This document shows positions 1 through 8,761 of a stretch of DNA of 64,000 nucleotides, piece after piece. Position numbers and translations under genes: made by a program. The notes under the pieces were generated by a model. The model was not told the DNA's origin. It saw nothing but the letters and a program-made list of their open reading frames with translations, and did not search any database. The stretch spans positions 1 to 64,000 of the forward strand of contig CAZPMH010000005.1 of the NCBI GenBank assembly GCA_964587815.1. The letters run 5' to 3'. The DNA comes from UBA1672 sp964587815 (GTDB lineage Bacteria > Pseudomonadota > Alphaproteobacteria > Micavibrionales > Micavibrionaceae). Every line of letters starts with the position of its first letter. Within the stretch, counting starts at the first letter, position 1.

Positions 1-907
1 CGCGGATTTCGATGGTCATTGAACGGGAGACAACATCACGGGATGCGAGGTCTTTCGCTGATGGTGCGTAGCGTTCCATGAAACGCTCGCCTTCGGAGTT
101 GGTAAGGTAACCACCCTCGCCGCGTACACCTTCGGTGATCAGACAACCTGCGCCGTAAACGCCTGTCGGGTGGAATTGTGTGAATTCCATATCCTGCAAA
201 GGGATGCCTGCGCGCAGTGCCATGCCGCCACCGTCACCTGTGCAGGTGTGGGCAGATGTGCATGAGAAATAAGCGCGGCCATAGCCACCCGTTGCCAGAA
301 TGGTTTGATGGGCGCGGAAACGGTGGATTTCGCCACTGTCTAAATCCCACGCCATGACGCCGAGACATTCACCATCGTCGGACATGATCAGGTCGAGGCC
401 GAAATATTCGATGAAGAAATGCGCTTTGTTTTTTAAGGCTTGAGTGTAGAGCGTGTGCAGAATTGCATGGCCTGTACGGTCGGCCGCGGCGCATGTGCGT
501 TGCGCTGTTCCTTCGCCATAATGCGTGGTCATACCGCCGAATGCGCGCTGGTAAATTTTACCTGCAGCGGTACGGCTGAACGGTACGCCGTAATGTTCGA
601 GTTCGATGATTGATGGGATCGCCTCGCGGCACATATATTCGATTGCGTCCTGATCGCCGAGCCAGTCGGAGCCTTTGATCGTGTCATACATGTGGAATTT
701 CCAGTGATCTTCGCCCATGTTCCCCAGCGCGGCAGAAATTCCGCCCTGTGCGGCAACTGTGTGGGAGCGGGTTGGAAATACTTTTGATAAAATGGCGGTT
801 TTCAGACCCTTCTCCGCGCAGCCGAACCCTGCGCGCAAGCCAGCGCCACCTGCGCCGACGACGACGACGTCAAATTCATGATCAATAATTTCGTAAGAGT
901 CTGTCAT
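1..907 (-). CDS. sdhA: succinate dehydrogenase flavoprotein subunit (partial, C-terminus beyond window)
   Basis: Catalytic flavoprotein of respiratory complex II, which oxidises succinate to fumarate and passes electrons to the iron-sulfur subunit at the inner membrane. The leftward frame starts with ATG at 905-907 and stays open to the window edge, giving about 302 N-terminal residues of a protein that is usually near 590. Visible features are the FAD-binding GAGGAG loop around residues 18-23, the RSHTVAAQGG segment whose His49 is the expected site of covalent FAD attachment, the substrate-region motif TQFHPTG, and RGEGGYL followed by ERFMERYAP near the cut. It is the last gene visible in a leftward sdhC-sdhD-sdhA run, 49 bp after sdhD. 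SdhB should lie outside the window. Confidence 0.97.
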   Translation of the reverse strand, partial: MTDSYEIIDHEFDVVVVGAGGAGLRAGFGCAEKGLKTAILSKVFPTRSHTVAAQGGISAALGNMGEDHWKFHMYDTIKGSDWLGDQDAIEYMCREAIPSIIELEHYGVPFSRTAAGKIYQRAFGGMTTHYGEGTAQRTCAAADRTGHAILHTLYTQALKNKAHFFIEYFGLDLIMSDDGECLGVMAWDLDSGEIHRFRAHQTILATGGYGRAYFSCTSAHTCTGDGGGMALRAGIPLQDMEFTQFHPTGVYGAGCLITEGVRGEGGYLTNSEGERFMERYAPSAKDLASRDVVSRSMTIEIR

Positions 908-956
908 AATTTTTCCTTAACTTATGCTCTTTTTCACTTTCGCATATACCCCGAGT

Positions 957-1355
957 TTAAACGCCTGCCGTAAAGGCGATTTTCAGAACGCTGAAAATAC
1001 AAGCCACTGCAATGGCAAAGAATAACATTTTATGTGCGATTAATTTTGCTGTACGCAACGCTTTGTTCGACACATAGTCTTCAACAATGACTTGCGCGCC
1101 CAGCTTTGCATGTAGACATACTGAGATGATTAGTAAGATCATTAGAATTGTGTTGATTGGCTGTGCAAGCCAGTTTGTGAATTGCGTGTATGTTGCGCCC
1201 TGCAGACCTGCGATTGACCACACAAACCACAAAATGAGCGGGATGTTTGCCAATGCCGTGATTTTCTGCTTCATCCAGTGATCGACACCTTCATGTGCGG
1301 AGCCCATACCCTTTGCGGTTTTTAGCGGATCAGCGAATTTGTTTTCGTCTTTCAT
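957..1355 (-). CDS. sdhD: succinate dehydrogenase membrane anchor subunit
   Basis: Second membrane anchor of complex II, helping to hold heme b and the ubiquinone site in the inner membrane. The 132-residue protein has three hydrophobic segments, at roughly residues 35-52, 66-84 and 108-128. The segment between helices carries the SdhD signature H-A-K-L-G-A-Q-V-I-V-E-D-Y, whose His is the expected heme ligand. The N-terminal part has the usual amphipathic G-M-G-S-A-H-E-G-V-D-H-W pattern before the first helix. It follows sdhC by 20 bp and precedes sdhA, so the three should be co-transcribed. Length and motif agree with alphaproteobacterial SdhD proteins. Confidence 0.95.
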   Translation of the reverse strand: MKDENKFADPLKTAKGMGSAHEGVDHWMKQKITALANIPLILWFVWSIAGLQGATYTQFTNWLAQPINTILMILLIISVCLHAKLGAQVIVEDYVSNKALRTAKLIAHKMLFFAIAVACIFSVLKIAFTAGV

Positions 1356-1375
1356 ATCTGATTATCCCGTTTCTT

Positions 1376-1780
1376 TTAATTTACGAAGCAGCCACAGCCA
1401 ACAAACCATGTCACAAGCGTCAGCGTTACAGCTGCCGCGATGACGTAGTAGTTGGAGCGCATGGCGCTGGCTTTATCAAAGTTTTTGCCGATGTCCCAAA
1501 ACATGTGGCGAATTCCGTTGCACATATGGAAGTAAAGTGCCGCCATCCAGAGGAACAAAATAATTTTACCAAAGATGCTTGTTGCGATGCCCATCACAAA
1601 ATCATATTCAGCGGGCCCTGTCGCCGCGGCGATGAAGAATGCCGTGACTAAGATTGTTCCGACAGCCAGTGCAGCGCCTGTTACGCGGTGCGAAATTGAC
1701 ATTAACGCCGTTAAAGGAAGCTTGTATACTTGCAAATGTGGGGAAAGTGGCCTTTGAACTTTCTTCGCATCTTCAGACAT
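1376..1780 (-). CDS. sdhC: succinate dehydrogenase cytochrome b556 subunit
   Basis: Cytochrome b subunit of complex II in the inner membrane. The protein has 134 residues. It starts with a short soluble segment containing the family signature RPLSPHLQVYKLP, followed by SISHRVTG at the start of the first helix. The third conserved element, H-M-C-N-G-I-R-H-M-F-W-D, supplies the axial heme histidine. Three membrane helices are evident. It is the first gene of the leftward sdh run, and its ATG faces the TerB-like gene across a 210-bp AT-rich spacer. That spacer must hold the sdh promoter, but no strong -35/-10 pair stands out on the minus strand. An AAGGA ribosome-binding site precedes the start at short spacing. 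Confidence 0.96.
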   Translation of the reverse strand: MSEDAKKVQRPLSPHLQVYKLPLTALMSISHRVTGAALAVGTILVTAFFIAAATGPAEYDFVMGIATSIFGKIILFLWMAALYFHMCNGIRHMFWDIGKNFDKASAMRSNYYVIAAAVTLTLVTWFVGCGCFVN

Positions 1781-1990
1781 AAGGATTCTTTTCTTATATT
1801 ATTAAAATTTCACATATGTGTTTACGCTTATTTATACTGAAAATCAACGGTCTGAGCCGATAAATTACATTTTTTTCATTTGTTTGTCCGTTGTTTGTAA
1901 TTTTACTTTTTCTTAAAGTCGGTATGGGATAAATTATATGTTCACACGCGCCTTTCGGCCGTCATCGCGCACCAATCGAGGGAGTATTTT

Positions 1991-2494
1991 GTGTCTTATA
2001 TCCAAATGAAAGAAGAGCCAGCGGGCAACAGTAAATTTTACATGATCCGTTGTGTGATTGCGATGGCGCATGCCGATGGTGAAGTTTGCGACGAAGAGCG
2101 TGCCTATATTCATGCTTTGATGCGGCACATTAATTTCAGTGATGAACAGCGCCAAACGCTACGTGATGATTTGGAGAACGAGCAGGATGTTGCGGATTTA
2201 TTTCGCTTTATCAATGACCCGCGCTTTCGTGGTCAGGTGGTTTATTTTGCGCGTATCTTAGCGCATAAGGATGGCGTTCTTGACCCGTCAGAGCAAGATT
2301 TGCTTGATCGGTTGCATGCGATGGCGACGGACGGGCTTGATCTTGATCAGATACGTGATGACGCGAAGAAGGCCTCTCAGATCAACATGAAAGATCACGA
2401 CTTAACGCTTGATCGTATCGCGCCGCAAGGTGGGCTTTTCGGCATTTTCGATGATCTTATGCTTTCCCTTGGGTATGATATCACCAAAGATTAA
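1991..2494 (+). CDS. TerB-like acidic protein
   Basis: A 167-residue soluble protein starting with GTG behind a good GGAG ribosome-binding site. The N-terminal 120 residues look like a TerB/DjlA-type helical domain: an MIRCVIAMAHADGEVCDEE segment is followed about 60 residues later by a second acidic helix-loop, LAHKDGVLDPSEQDLLDRL. Such repeated D-G-x-[VL] acidic loops are typical of the tellurite-resistance TerB fold, proposed to bind metal or act as a stress-related adaptor. The C-terminal 45 residues are not recognised. It diverges from sdhC and is convergent with asd. No other ter genes are near, so a tellurite role should not be assumed. Confidence 0.65.
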   Translation: MSYIQMKEEPAGNSKFYMIRCVIAMAHADGEVCDEERAYIHALMRHINFSDEQRQTLRDDLENEQDVADLFRFINDPRFRGQVVYFARILAHKDGVLDPSEQDLLDRLHAMATDGLDLDQIRDDAKKASQINMKDHDLTLDRIAPQGGLFGIFDDLMLSLGYDITKD

Positions 2495-2519
2495 AAAAAG
2501 AGCGCGTTTGGTGACGCGC
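2493..2519 (-). terminator. Rho-independent terminator of asd
   Basis: Reading the minus strand after the asd stop codon, GCGCGT (2519-2514) pairs perfectly with ACGCGC (2507-2502) around a six-base loop and is followed by seven T residues (2499-2493). The T run lies only on the minus-strand side, so the hairpin serves asd and not the convergent TerB-like gene. Confidence 0.85.
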
Positions 2520-2548
2520 CCTCCTAAAGAAATTTTAAAATCAAACTT

Positions 2549-3574
2549 TTATGCTGCGGCTTCTTGTGCCTGACCGATCAAAAGTTCCGCGATTTGTACC
2601 GTGTTTAACGCTGCACCTTTGCGCAGATTGTCGGACACGCACCAGAAATTCAGGCCGTTCTCGACGCTGATATCTTCGCGGACGCGAGAAACATAGACAT
2701 CATCTTCGCCTGCAATTTCCTGTGGCGTTACATATTCGAGGTCTTCATGTTCAAGGTCGACGAGTGTTACCCCCTCAAAGTCACGCCATAGCTGTTTTGC
2801 ATCCGCGGCAGAGAGTTCTTTTTCCAGCTCGACATTCACCATCTCAGAGTGACCGATGAAGACGGGCACACGGACGCATGACGCGCAAACTTTAATGTTT
2901 GAGTCGAGGATCTTCTTCGTTTCAACTACCATTTTCCATTCTTCTTTGGTCATGCCGTCATCCATGAACACATCAATCTGCGGTATCGCGTTGAAGGCGA
3001 TTTGTTTCGGGTACACGGACGGCGTCGGGGTTTCGTTCATGTAGACCCCTTTGGTTTGGTTGAATAATTCATCCATTGCCGATTTACCCGAGCCTGACAC
3101 AGACTGATAGGTTGAGACGACCACGCGCTTGATTGTTGCCGCGTCGTGCAAAGGCTTTAACGCAACAACCATCTGGATTGTCGAACAATTCGGGTTTGCA
3201 ATAATATTTCGCTTTGCGTGGTCTTTGATCGCATGTGGGTTCACTTCGGGCACGATCAAAGGCACATCAGGGTCCATGCGGAAATGGGAGGTGTTGTCAA
3301 TAACCACTGCGCCCGCTTTTGCCGCGATAGGTGAATATTTTGCAGACACGCTGCCGCCAGGTGAGGACAAAACAATGTCCGTGCCTTTAAAATCAAATTT
3401 ATCGAGGTCTTGAACCTTGATGTCATTATCGCCGAATGAAACTTCACGCCCGACTGAACGCGCGGAGGCCAGCGCCACCACATCATCGACGGGGAAGTTT
3501 CTTTCGTGCAGAATATTTAAAACTTCGCGGCCTACATTTCCGGTTGCGCCTGCAATTGCGACTTTATAACCCAT
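2549..3574 (-). CDS. asd: aspartate-semialdehyde dehydrogenase
   Basis: Reduces aspartyl-4-phosphate to aspartate-semialdehyde with NADPH. This is the branch point to lysine and diaminopimelate, methionine and threonine. The 341-residue length is normal. The N-terminal dinucleotide loop GATGNVG is at residues 9-15, and the catalytic cysteine sits in N-P-N-C-S-T-I-Q-M. The segments SGSGKSAMDEL and RVPVFIGHSE are conserved in the bacterial Asd dimer interface and substrate site. A GGAG ribosome-binding site lies just upstream of ATG. The gene stands alone and ends in a strong terminator. It diverges from the hybrid kinase across 116 bp. Confidence 0.96.
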   Translation of the reverse strand: MGYKVAIAGATGNVGREVLNILHERNFPVDDVVALASARSVGREVSFGDNDIKVQDLDKFDFKGTDIVLSSPGGSVSAKYSPIAAKAGAVVIDNTSHFRMDPDVPLIVPEVNPHAIKDHAKRNIIANPNCSTIQMVVALKPLHDAATIKRVVVSTYQSVSGSGKSAMDELFNQTKGVYMNETPTPSVYPKQIAFNAIPQIDVFMDDGMTKEEWKMVVETKKILDSNIKVCASCVRVPVFIGHSEMVNVELEKELSAADAKQLWRDFEGVTLVDLEHEDLEYVTPQEIAGEDDVYVSRVREDISVENGLNFWCVSDNLRKGAALNTVQIAELLIGQAQEAAA

Positions 3575-3690
3575 TTTTTCGCTCCTTTTTTACTCGCTTC
3601 TATTGCGATCAGAATGACTGTGATACTCTATAACTCTTTCTGTGTTCAAGTCCAATTCACATATCTGCGCGTAAAAATGCCAAATTAGAC

Positions 3691-5649
3691 ATGCCCAAAC
3701 AGACCGATAAGAAGACAATTGAACATTTGAAGGCCGCGATTGCGCAGGCTGACGCATTGGCTGAGCAGAAGTCAAACTTTCTTGCCACGATGAGTCATGA
3801 GATCAGAACGCCGATGCAAACGATATACGGCCTGCTGGAATTGATGGCGCTTCAAGACCCTGATGCAGAGATGGCGTCGATGATTAAGACCGCGCAGGAT
3901 GCATCGAGCGGTTTGCTTGAAATTTTGGATGATGTTTTGGATGTGGCCAAGATGGACGCCGATGCGATGGAGCTTGATTTGCTGGAGGTTCCTGTGCGTT
4001 TGCTGGTGCGCGGCATGCTGGAGGCGTTGTCAGTCAAGGTGCGCGGTGCGCATGTGAAATTGGTTGATGATATCGGCACGGATGTCCCGTTTGTTGTGTT
4101 GGGTGACCCGAAACGGTTGCGACAGATTTTGATGAATTTGTGCGGGAATGCTTTGAAATTTACCCATGAAGGCGGCGTTGTCGTCAAAGTTAGCACGAAA
4201 GTTGAGCATATCAACGTTCCTGCGGGCGGATTAGGTCTACGCTTTGAGATTATCGATAGCGGGATCGGGATGAGTGAGGAGGTTTGTGCACGATTGTTTC
4301 AGTCTTTTGCGCAGGCGGATAACTCAACGTCGCGGAAATATGGCGGGACAGGCTTAGGCTTGTCCATTTCCAAAAGACTGACGGAATTGATGGGCGGGAA
4401 AATTGGTGTGTTCAGCACTGTTGGTGAAGGCTCCACATTCTGGTTTGAAATTCCGACCGAGGAGATCAGCACCGATGAGGCGCGTGTTGACCTGCCTGAT
4501 TTGGAGGGCGTTTCGGTTTTGTCGGTCGAAGATCACCCCTCAGGTGCTTTAGAAATTCTGACATCGCTTAAATCTATGGGCGCGCATGTGGAAAATTGCG
4601 GCACATATGCGGAAGGTCTGGCTCTTGCAAAAGCGAAGCCGTTTGATGTTGCTGTGATTGATCAGGGCTTGCCTGATGGTTTGGGCGTTGATTTGATCAG
4701 GGAATTACAAGCGATCAGGCCGTTTATGGGTATGGTGATGTATACGGTGCGCGATGATATTGGCTTGGCGCATTCACTGAATTCATTAGGTGTGGCCTAC
4801 CTTACAAAGCCTGCCAGCCGTGCCGGTTTAGGCGATGCTGTTAAAAATGCGGCGCGACAGGAGATGGGCGTTATTGAAGGCCCCACGCGTTTGCTGATCG
4901 CCGAAGATACAGACAGTGTGCGTGATATTTTAATGCGGCAGTTGCTGACACTGGGCGTGGAAGCTGATTTTGTTACAAACGGGCGTGATGCGATTAACGC
5001 TCTGAACAAAGGAATATACGGTATTTTATTCACTGATTTGCATATGCCTGAACTGGACGGCTACGGCGTGATCCAGTCTATCAGAGAGAAGGAAGCAGAT
5101 AATGACACGCGCTTTCCTGTGATTGCGCTGACCGCCGATGTGCAAATGGCGCAGCGGGAAGTTTACATGCGCCACGGGTTTGATGAATGCTTGCTCAAAC
5201 CTGTCACGCTTGGGAAGTTGCGTGGGCTTCTTATTCGGTGGCGTTTGCTTGACGAAAACAACTTGCCGACAGCTGAGACAGGTAAGCAGAAGTCAGATCA
5301 ATCGGGCACTCGGCATGCTATTGACCGCGCCTGTTTGGTCGAAAATATCGGCGTTCTGGATGCCTCAACAGTAGAAATGATGGAGATGTTCGTAGACATG
5401 AACACGCCGATCATCAAAAAGATAGAAGAGGCAAACAAGGTTGAAGATTTTCATGAACTTTCCGAGCTTGGGCACAGCCTTAAAGGCGCGGCTTTTTCTG
5501 CATGCTGCAATGAATTGGGGCGGCTTGCCTCTCGCCTGCAGGATGATGCGGATGACAAAAAAGAATGTACGCCGCTTTGCCTTGATATTGCGCGCGCCTT
5601 TGAACGCGTCAAAGATGATATAAAGGTTTTGAAAGAAGAGCTTAGCTAG
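3691..5649 (+). CDS. sensorless cytosolic hybrid histidine kinase (HisKA-HATPase-REC-REC-HPt)
   Basis: A 652-residue multidomain phosphorelay kinase. It begins almost directly with the dimerisation domain: the H-box MSHEIRTP has its phosphoacceptor at His36, followed by an N-box (N-L-C-G-N-A-L-K-F), a G1 box (DSGIGM) and a G2 box (GGTGLGL). Two receivers follow, with Asp324 in VIDQGLPDG and Asp449 in FTDLHMPELDG, then an HPt domain with His595 in HSLKGAA. No membrane helix, PAS or GAF domain is visible; about 25 helical residues precede the H-box. The input must therefore come from a partner or another receiver. Its stop overlaps the last pilus gene by 4 nt in convergent orientation, so a role in pilus control is possible but only positional. 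Confidence 0.93.
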   Translation: MPKQTDKKTIEHLKAAIAQADALAEQKSNFLATMSHEIRTPMQTIYGLLELMALQDPDAEMASMIKTAQDASSGLLEILDDVLDVAKMDADAMELDLLEVPVRLLVRGMLEALSVKVRGAHVKLVDDIGTDVPFVVLGDPKRLRQILMNLCGNALKFTHEGGVVVKVSTKVEHINVPAGGLGLRFEIIDSGIGMSEEVCARLFQSFAQADNSTSRKYGGTGLGLSISKRLTELMGGKIGVFSTVGEGSTFWFEIPTEEISTDEARVDLPDLEGVSVLSVEDHPSGALEILTSLKSMGAHVENCGTYAEGLALAKAKPFDVAVIDQGLPDGLGVDLIRELQAIRPFMGMVMYTVRDDIGLAHSLNSLGVAYLTKPASRAGLGDAVKNAARQEMGVIEGPTRLLIAEDTDSVRDILMRQLLTLGVEADFVTNGRDAINALNKGIYGILFTDLHMPELDGYGVIQSIREKEADNDTRFPVIALTADVQMAQREVYMRHGFDECLLKPVTLGKLRGLLIRWRLLDENNLPTAETGKQKSDQSGTRHAIDRACLVENIGVLDASTVEMMEMFVDMNTPIIKKIEEANKVEDFHELSELGHSLKGAAFSACCNELGRLASRLQDDADDKKECTPLCLDIARAFERVKDDIKVLKEELS

Positions 5650-6389
5650 GGACAGTTGGGAGGTGCCTCGTCGCCATCAGTGTCGCCGTTATAAACCGCT
5701 GAGCTGTTCACGGTCACCCTGATGCGGAAGCATGTGTAGCCGCTTTCGCAGTCAACTTCTGAGGCACTGTCCAGATCTTCTGCGCTGCTGCGAGCGTCGA
5801 TAATATCGGCTTCGCATTCGTCGTAGCTATTATCTAATTTTTGAAGTGCCGTGTTTAGATAGGGGTCGGTTTTATCTGTTTGCGTCCAAAAGAATACACC
5901 GTCTACGCCATTGTAGTATTGCCACCCTTCAAACAGATCGGGCGGTGGCGGCATGAATTTTCCTGAACTGCCGCCAAATATTTTAGCGTGGTTGGGATCG
6001 TTTCCTCCAGGGTTGCCGGGGCATCTAATGTCTCTGACAAGGCGGCCGGGGGTTGCGCCGATCGTTGTTGAGGAGTAATGCGAAGAGTTTGGCTTGATCG
6101 GCATATTGCGGCGCGCGTCAGGGTCGCTGCCAGAACTCGTTATGTCGATATTTAGGTCGCCTTTCGGGTAGGAGAGCAGGCATTCCTGAATAGATGAGCG
6201 GATAATGCTGACTTGGCTTTTGATGTCAGAGACGGTGCGGAAACTGCTTTGAGACGATGTTTGCTGGCTTGAGGGCTGCATGAAGGTGACGGTTAATGCG
6301 GCCAAAAGTGCGACAGCGATCAGAATGTAAACAAGAGCACTTCCGCGCTCTTGTGGGTTTGTGCATTTTTTCGCTTTGGAGTTATGCAC
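5646..6389 (-). CDS. prepilin-like protein, minor pilin candidate
   Basis: A 247-residue protein with a GTG start, an N-terminal polar leader, then R-G-S-A-L-V-Y-I-L-I-A-V-A-L-L-A-A-L forming one hydrophobic helix. That layout is the prepilin pattern, with cleavage expected after the Gly of RG|S. The Glu at mature position 5 of most type IV pilins is absent. The C-terminal part is rich in Ser, Asp, Gly and Cys (CPG, DECEAD, DCESGYTC, NCP), which suggests disulfides in a secreted globular head. It is the last gene of the leftward pilus operon, 6 bp after the other pilin-like gene. The hydrophobic helix closely resembles that of its neighbour (ILIAVALxAAL), which supports a shared ancestry. Confidence 0.7.
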   Translation of the reverse strand: MHNSKAKKCTNPQERGSALVYILIAVALLAALTVTFMQPSSQQTSSQSSFRTVSDIKSQVSIIRSSIQECLLSYPKGDLNIDITSSGSDPDARRNMPIKPNSSHYSSTTIGATPGRLVRDIRCPGNPGGNDPNHAKIFGGSSGKFMPPPPDLFEGWQYYNGVDGVFFWTQTDKTDPYLNTALQKLDNSYDECEADIIDARSSAEDLDSASEVDCESGYTCFRIRVTVNSSAVYNGDTDGDEAPPNCP

Positions 6390-6395
6390 GCGCTC

Positions 6396-7160
6396 TTACC
6401 GTTCGATAATGACGTGGTAATATACATACTCGCTTGCGAACGGGCCGCTTGCTGCGTTTTGGAAGCACCCGAACGGTTGGCCATCGAAGGTGTTTGCCGC
6501 ATCTGCAATGTCAGCCTGATCGGTTGTCGGGAAGGTGTAATCTGTTGTTAATTCGACCATGCGCTCTCGGTAAGATGCGGATTGATCAGCCGTTAAAACA
6601 GGAATTGTCGTGCCTATGCCGTGTTCTTCATTTATGCGCTGGCAGGTTGACATGCTGATGCCCGGTAAAAAGGCAATGACATCATTTCCGCCTACTCCTG
6701 AGACATTAATTTCCGGCACTTCCATATTCGCATTGAAGAACCATTCGCCTGCGTTGCCATCATCCATGGCGTCATTAGGCGCAGTCATGTATGTTGCCGC
6801 CCCGCCGTCAGGGTGGAAAACACCATCGGATGTGTTGGTTAAATCATCAAACTCAGCGGGAACATTGAAACGGATTTCTGTGATATCCGTTCCTGAAATT
6901 ACCATACGGTTTACGGCTCCGTTCAAGGAGGCCGGGTATTGTGTGACTTGTGCTGATCTGATCAGGTTTGTTTCGCGGGCTGCACTGCCGCCGCCTGATC
7001 GAGTTGACGATGTTACCGCGTAAGAGAGGGCAGCAAATAATGCAACTGCTATCAGAATTAGGAACAGCACATTACCTGATTGCATATTTTGATTATCTTT
7101 ACGCAATTTAAGATTCTTATCGTATAAACGGCTTAAAAAATTGTTTTTGAATGATGCCAT
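6396..7160 (-). CDS. prepilin-like protein, major pilin candidate
   Basis: A 254-residue protein with about 28 charged residues ahead of S-G-N-V-L-F-L-I-L-I-A-V-A-L-F-A-A-L-S-Y, a single hydrophobic helix. The long leader resembles type IVb prepilins, and an AAGGA ribosome-binding site supports the first ATG over an internal ATG at residue 26. Cleavage is expected after Gly29. Glu5 is missing from the mature helix. The head domain contains two well-separated cysteines (STCQR and FGCFQN) that could form the C-terminal disulfide loop typical of pilins. Its position directly after the assembly genes suggests it is the main filament subunit, but nothing in the sequence proves which pilin is major. 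Confidence 0.7.
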   Translation of the reverse strand: MASFKNNFLSRLYDKNLKLRKDNQNMQSGNVLFLILIAVALFAALSYAVTSSTRSGGGSAARETNLIRSAQVTQYPASLNGAVNRMVISGTDITEIRFNVPAEFDDLTNTSDGVFHPDGGAATYMTAPNDAMDDGNAGEWFFNANMEVPEINVSGVGGNDVIAFLPGISMSTCQRINEEHGIGTTIPVLTADQSASYRERMVELTTDYTFPTTDQADIADAANTFDGQPFGCFQNAASGPFASEYVYYHVIIER

Positions 7161-7190
7161 TTTAGAGGTTCCTTGCTCTGATATATTTTA

Positions 7191-7739
7191 TTATTCTGCG
7201 ATTGTAACATTTTCCACGGATACCCGATTTATTTTCAGTGAGGCTGATAACGGGGTCGGCTTGCATTCTTTTCCGATACATAATTTATCGATATTAACAC
7301 GCCACCCTGATCCACCATTTTGAATATGCCCGATTGCTTCACGAAACTGGCCAAATTGTGATGTTGACTTTGCCGCGACTATTATGTTCGCAGAATTTCC
7401 TTTTATTTCAATACCGTTATATATTTTCTGCAGTTCATCCACAAAAGTTTTTATCTCATTTGCAGAGACGGGGTTGTCCTTGATTGTCGGTACTTTCGGA
7501 AGTAAAGATTTGGCCTCTTGATTTTCAACCGTGATTTCAGCGAGTTCTTGTATTTTGATCGTTGTGTATATAAACAGACCACCGGCCACACACCAGATGA
7601 CAGCCGCCACGATCAGCATCGATTTGCTGGCGTTTTGCGGAAGCTTTTCCAGAAATTCGTTTAGCTCGTCGGCGGCTTTTGGGCTAAAATATCTTCCCAT
7701 GCCGCGCCAGTCAAATTTTGTTAAGGATTGTAAGTTCAT
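7191..7739 (-). CDS. single-pass inner-membrane pilus assembly protein, function not recognised
   Basis: A 182-residue protein with about 40 cytoplasmic residues, one membrane helix near residues 41-63 (MLIVAAVIWCVAGGLFIYT), a short periplasmic helix, and a globular domain with two cysteines (KLCIGKECK). This bitopic layout matches the alignment-complex proteins of type IV pilus and type II secretion systems (PilN/PilO, GspL/GspM-like). I could not match it to a specific family. It sits 2 bp after the larger bitopic protein and 30 bp before the first pilin, so it is very probably part of the same machine. The call rests on topology and context only. Confidence 0.5.
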   Translation of the reverse strand: MNLQSLTKFDWRGMGRYFSPKAADELNEFLEKLPQNASKSMLIVAAVIWCVAGGLFIYTTIKIQELAEITVENQEAKSLLPKVPTIKDNPVSANEIKTFVDELQKIYNGIEIKGNSANIIVAAKSTSQFGQFREAIGHIQNGGSGWRVNIDKLCIGKECKPTPLSASLKINRVSVENVTIAE

Positions 7740-7741
7740 TG

Positions 7742-8761
7742 TTATCTCTTCCCTATCAGCCTTACATTGTCGGCATCTTCCTTAATTGATTTTGGTTTAT
7801 ATGTGCGAAGCCGTCCATCGGACGTATCGCGAAACGTCGTGGCAGATATTGCACTTTCCGCAAGGGCTTGCGGCACGACAGCTTCCCACTGAACATTGCG
7901 GCCTGTAACTTCGTATTTCACAAGATATCCGTTAGATAGGGATAAGCCCCCGAGAAGGCTTTGTACACGCACCATGTGGCGAATTGTATCACTCTGCATT
8001 ACATTTGATGCGTTTTTCACCAAGTCCAGCGCCGCCCTGTCTGTTTTTTCTTTCACATCGTTCAAATCAGCTTTTATAATTCCGATAAACATCAGATTTA
8101 CAATCAACACCAAAGCCATAATTGCAGTAACGCCTATGCCAGAGAAAATCAGCATGCGCGTTAATATGCGAGACATTTTCTCTGTTCTTAAGCTACGGCT
8201 GCGCCATCTATATATGTCAGCGATATCAGGGTTAATGGTCACGAAATTTGCGTCCATGCTTTGCACACGCGGCAAAATCGTTCTGGATGCGCCGAGGAAG
8301 ACCTGCATTCTTCCTGTTTCGGGATCCCACCTTAGTGCAGACGCAACGCCCTCCTCTTCATAAAGATATACCGTTTCCTTATCCCAAAACTCTCCGTTTC
8401 CGGGCAAAGCCGCGGCAAGCGGGCACCATGAATCAGGATTTGACGCCAGTGACGCTGACGGGCAGGCCAAATACCATACACGCCCACCTTCTACGGAATA
8501 GACGTAATTGATCTTTTCCGTTCCGCAGGCTTGAGATGCTGCGTTCCAAACTGCGTCGTCTTCGGTTCCCGGAATATGCGGAATTGAACCGCCGATCAAA
8601 TCCTGCGGCAAATGAGGTTTTAGCCTTCCTTGAAAGTCTTTTGTTTCGCCTGCCAGAAAATCTGTGACACCCGGGCGGGGCACTCTTCTTTTGCGTTTTT
8701 GCTTTTCAGCTTTGTCTGTCACCGCTGTTTTCTTCATTGGTGAATCGTTTGTGATATCCAT
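7742..8761 (-). CDS. PilO-like bitopic pilus assembly protein
   Basis: A 339-residue protein with a large cytoplasmic N-terminal domain of about 200 residues, one membrane helix near residues 203-230, a predicted helical stalk rich in Asp and Lys, and a short periplasmic C-terminus. The N-terminal domain contains paired aromatic and Gly positions (GRVWYLACPS, ALRWDPETG, MQVFLGASRTILPR). This resembles the cytoplasmic domain of PilO/BfpC-type proteins of IncI thin pili and bundle-forming pili, which contact the ATPase. Its ATG overlaps the stop of the GspF-like gene as TAATG, indicating translational coupling. The family match is by topology and gene order, not by a diagnostic motif. Confidence 0.55.
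   Translation of the reverse strand: MDITNDSPMKKTAVTDKAEKQKRKRRVPRPGVTDFLAGETKDFQGRLKPHLPQDLIGGSIPHIPGTEDDAVWNAASQACGTEKINYVYSVEGGRVWYLACPSASLASNPDSWCPLAAALPGNGEFWDKETVYLYEEEGVASALRWDPETGRMQVFLGASRTILPRVQSMDANFVTINPDIADIYRWRSRSLRTEKMSRILTRMLIFSGIGVTAIMALVLIVNLMFIGIIKADLNDVKEKTDRAALDLVKNASNVMQSDTIRHMVRVQSLLGGLSLSNGYLVKYEVTGRNVQWEAVVPQALAESAISATTFRDTSDGRLRTYKPKSIKEDADNVRLIGKR

Noticed and set aside
1991..2494. Tellurite resistance function for the TerB-like gene
   Set aside because: TerB folds occur in many contexts, and no terC, terD or related genes are near, so only the fold is claimed.
3793..3816. A 24-base exact match with 41519-41542 (the H-box region of the two hybrid kinases)
   Set aside because: The match covers the strongly conserved H-E-I-R-T-P motif, and identity ends right outside it, so it reflects protein conservation with similar codon use and not a mobile repeat or recent duplication.
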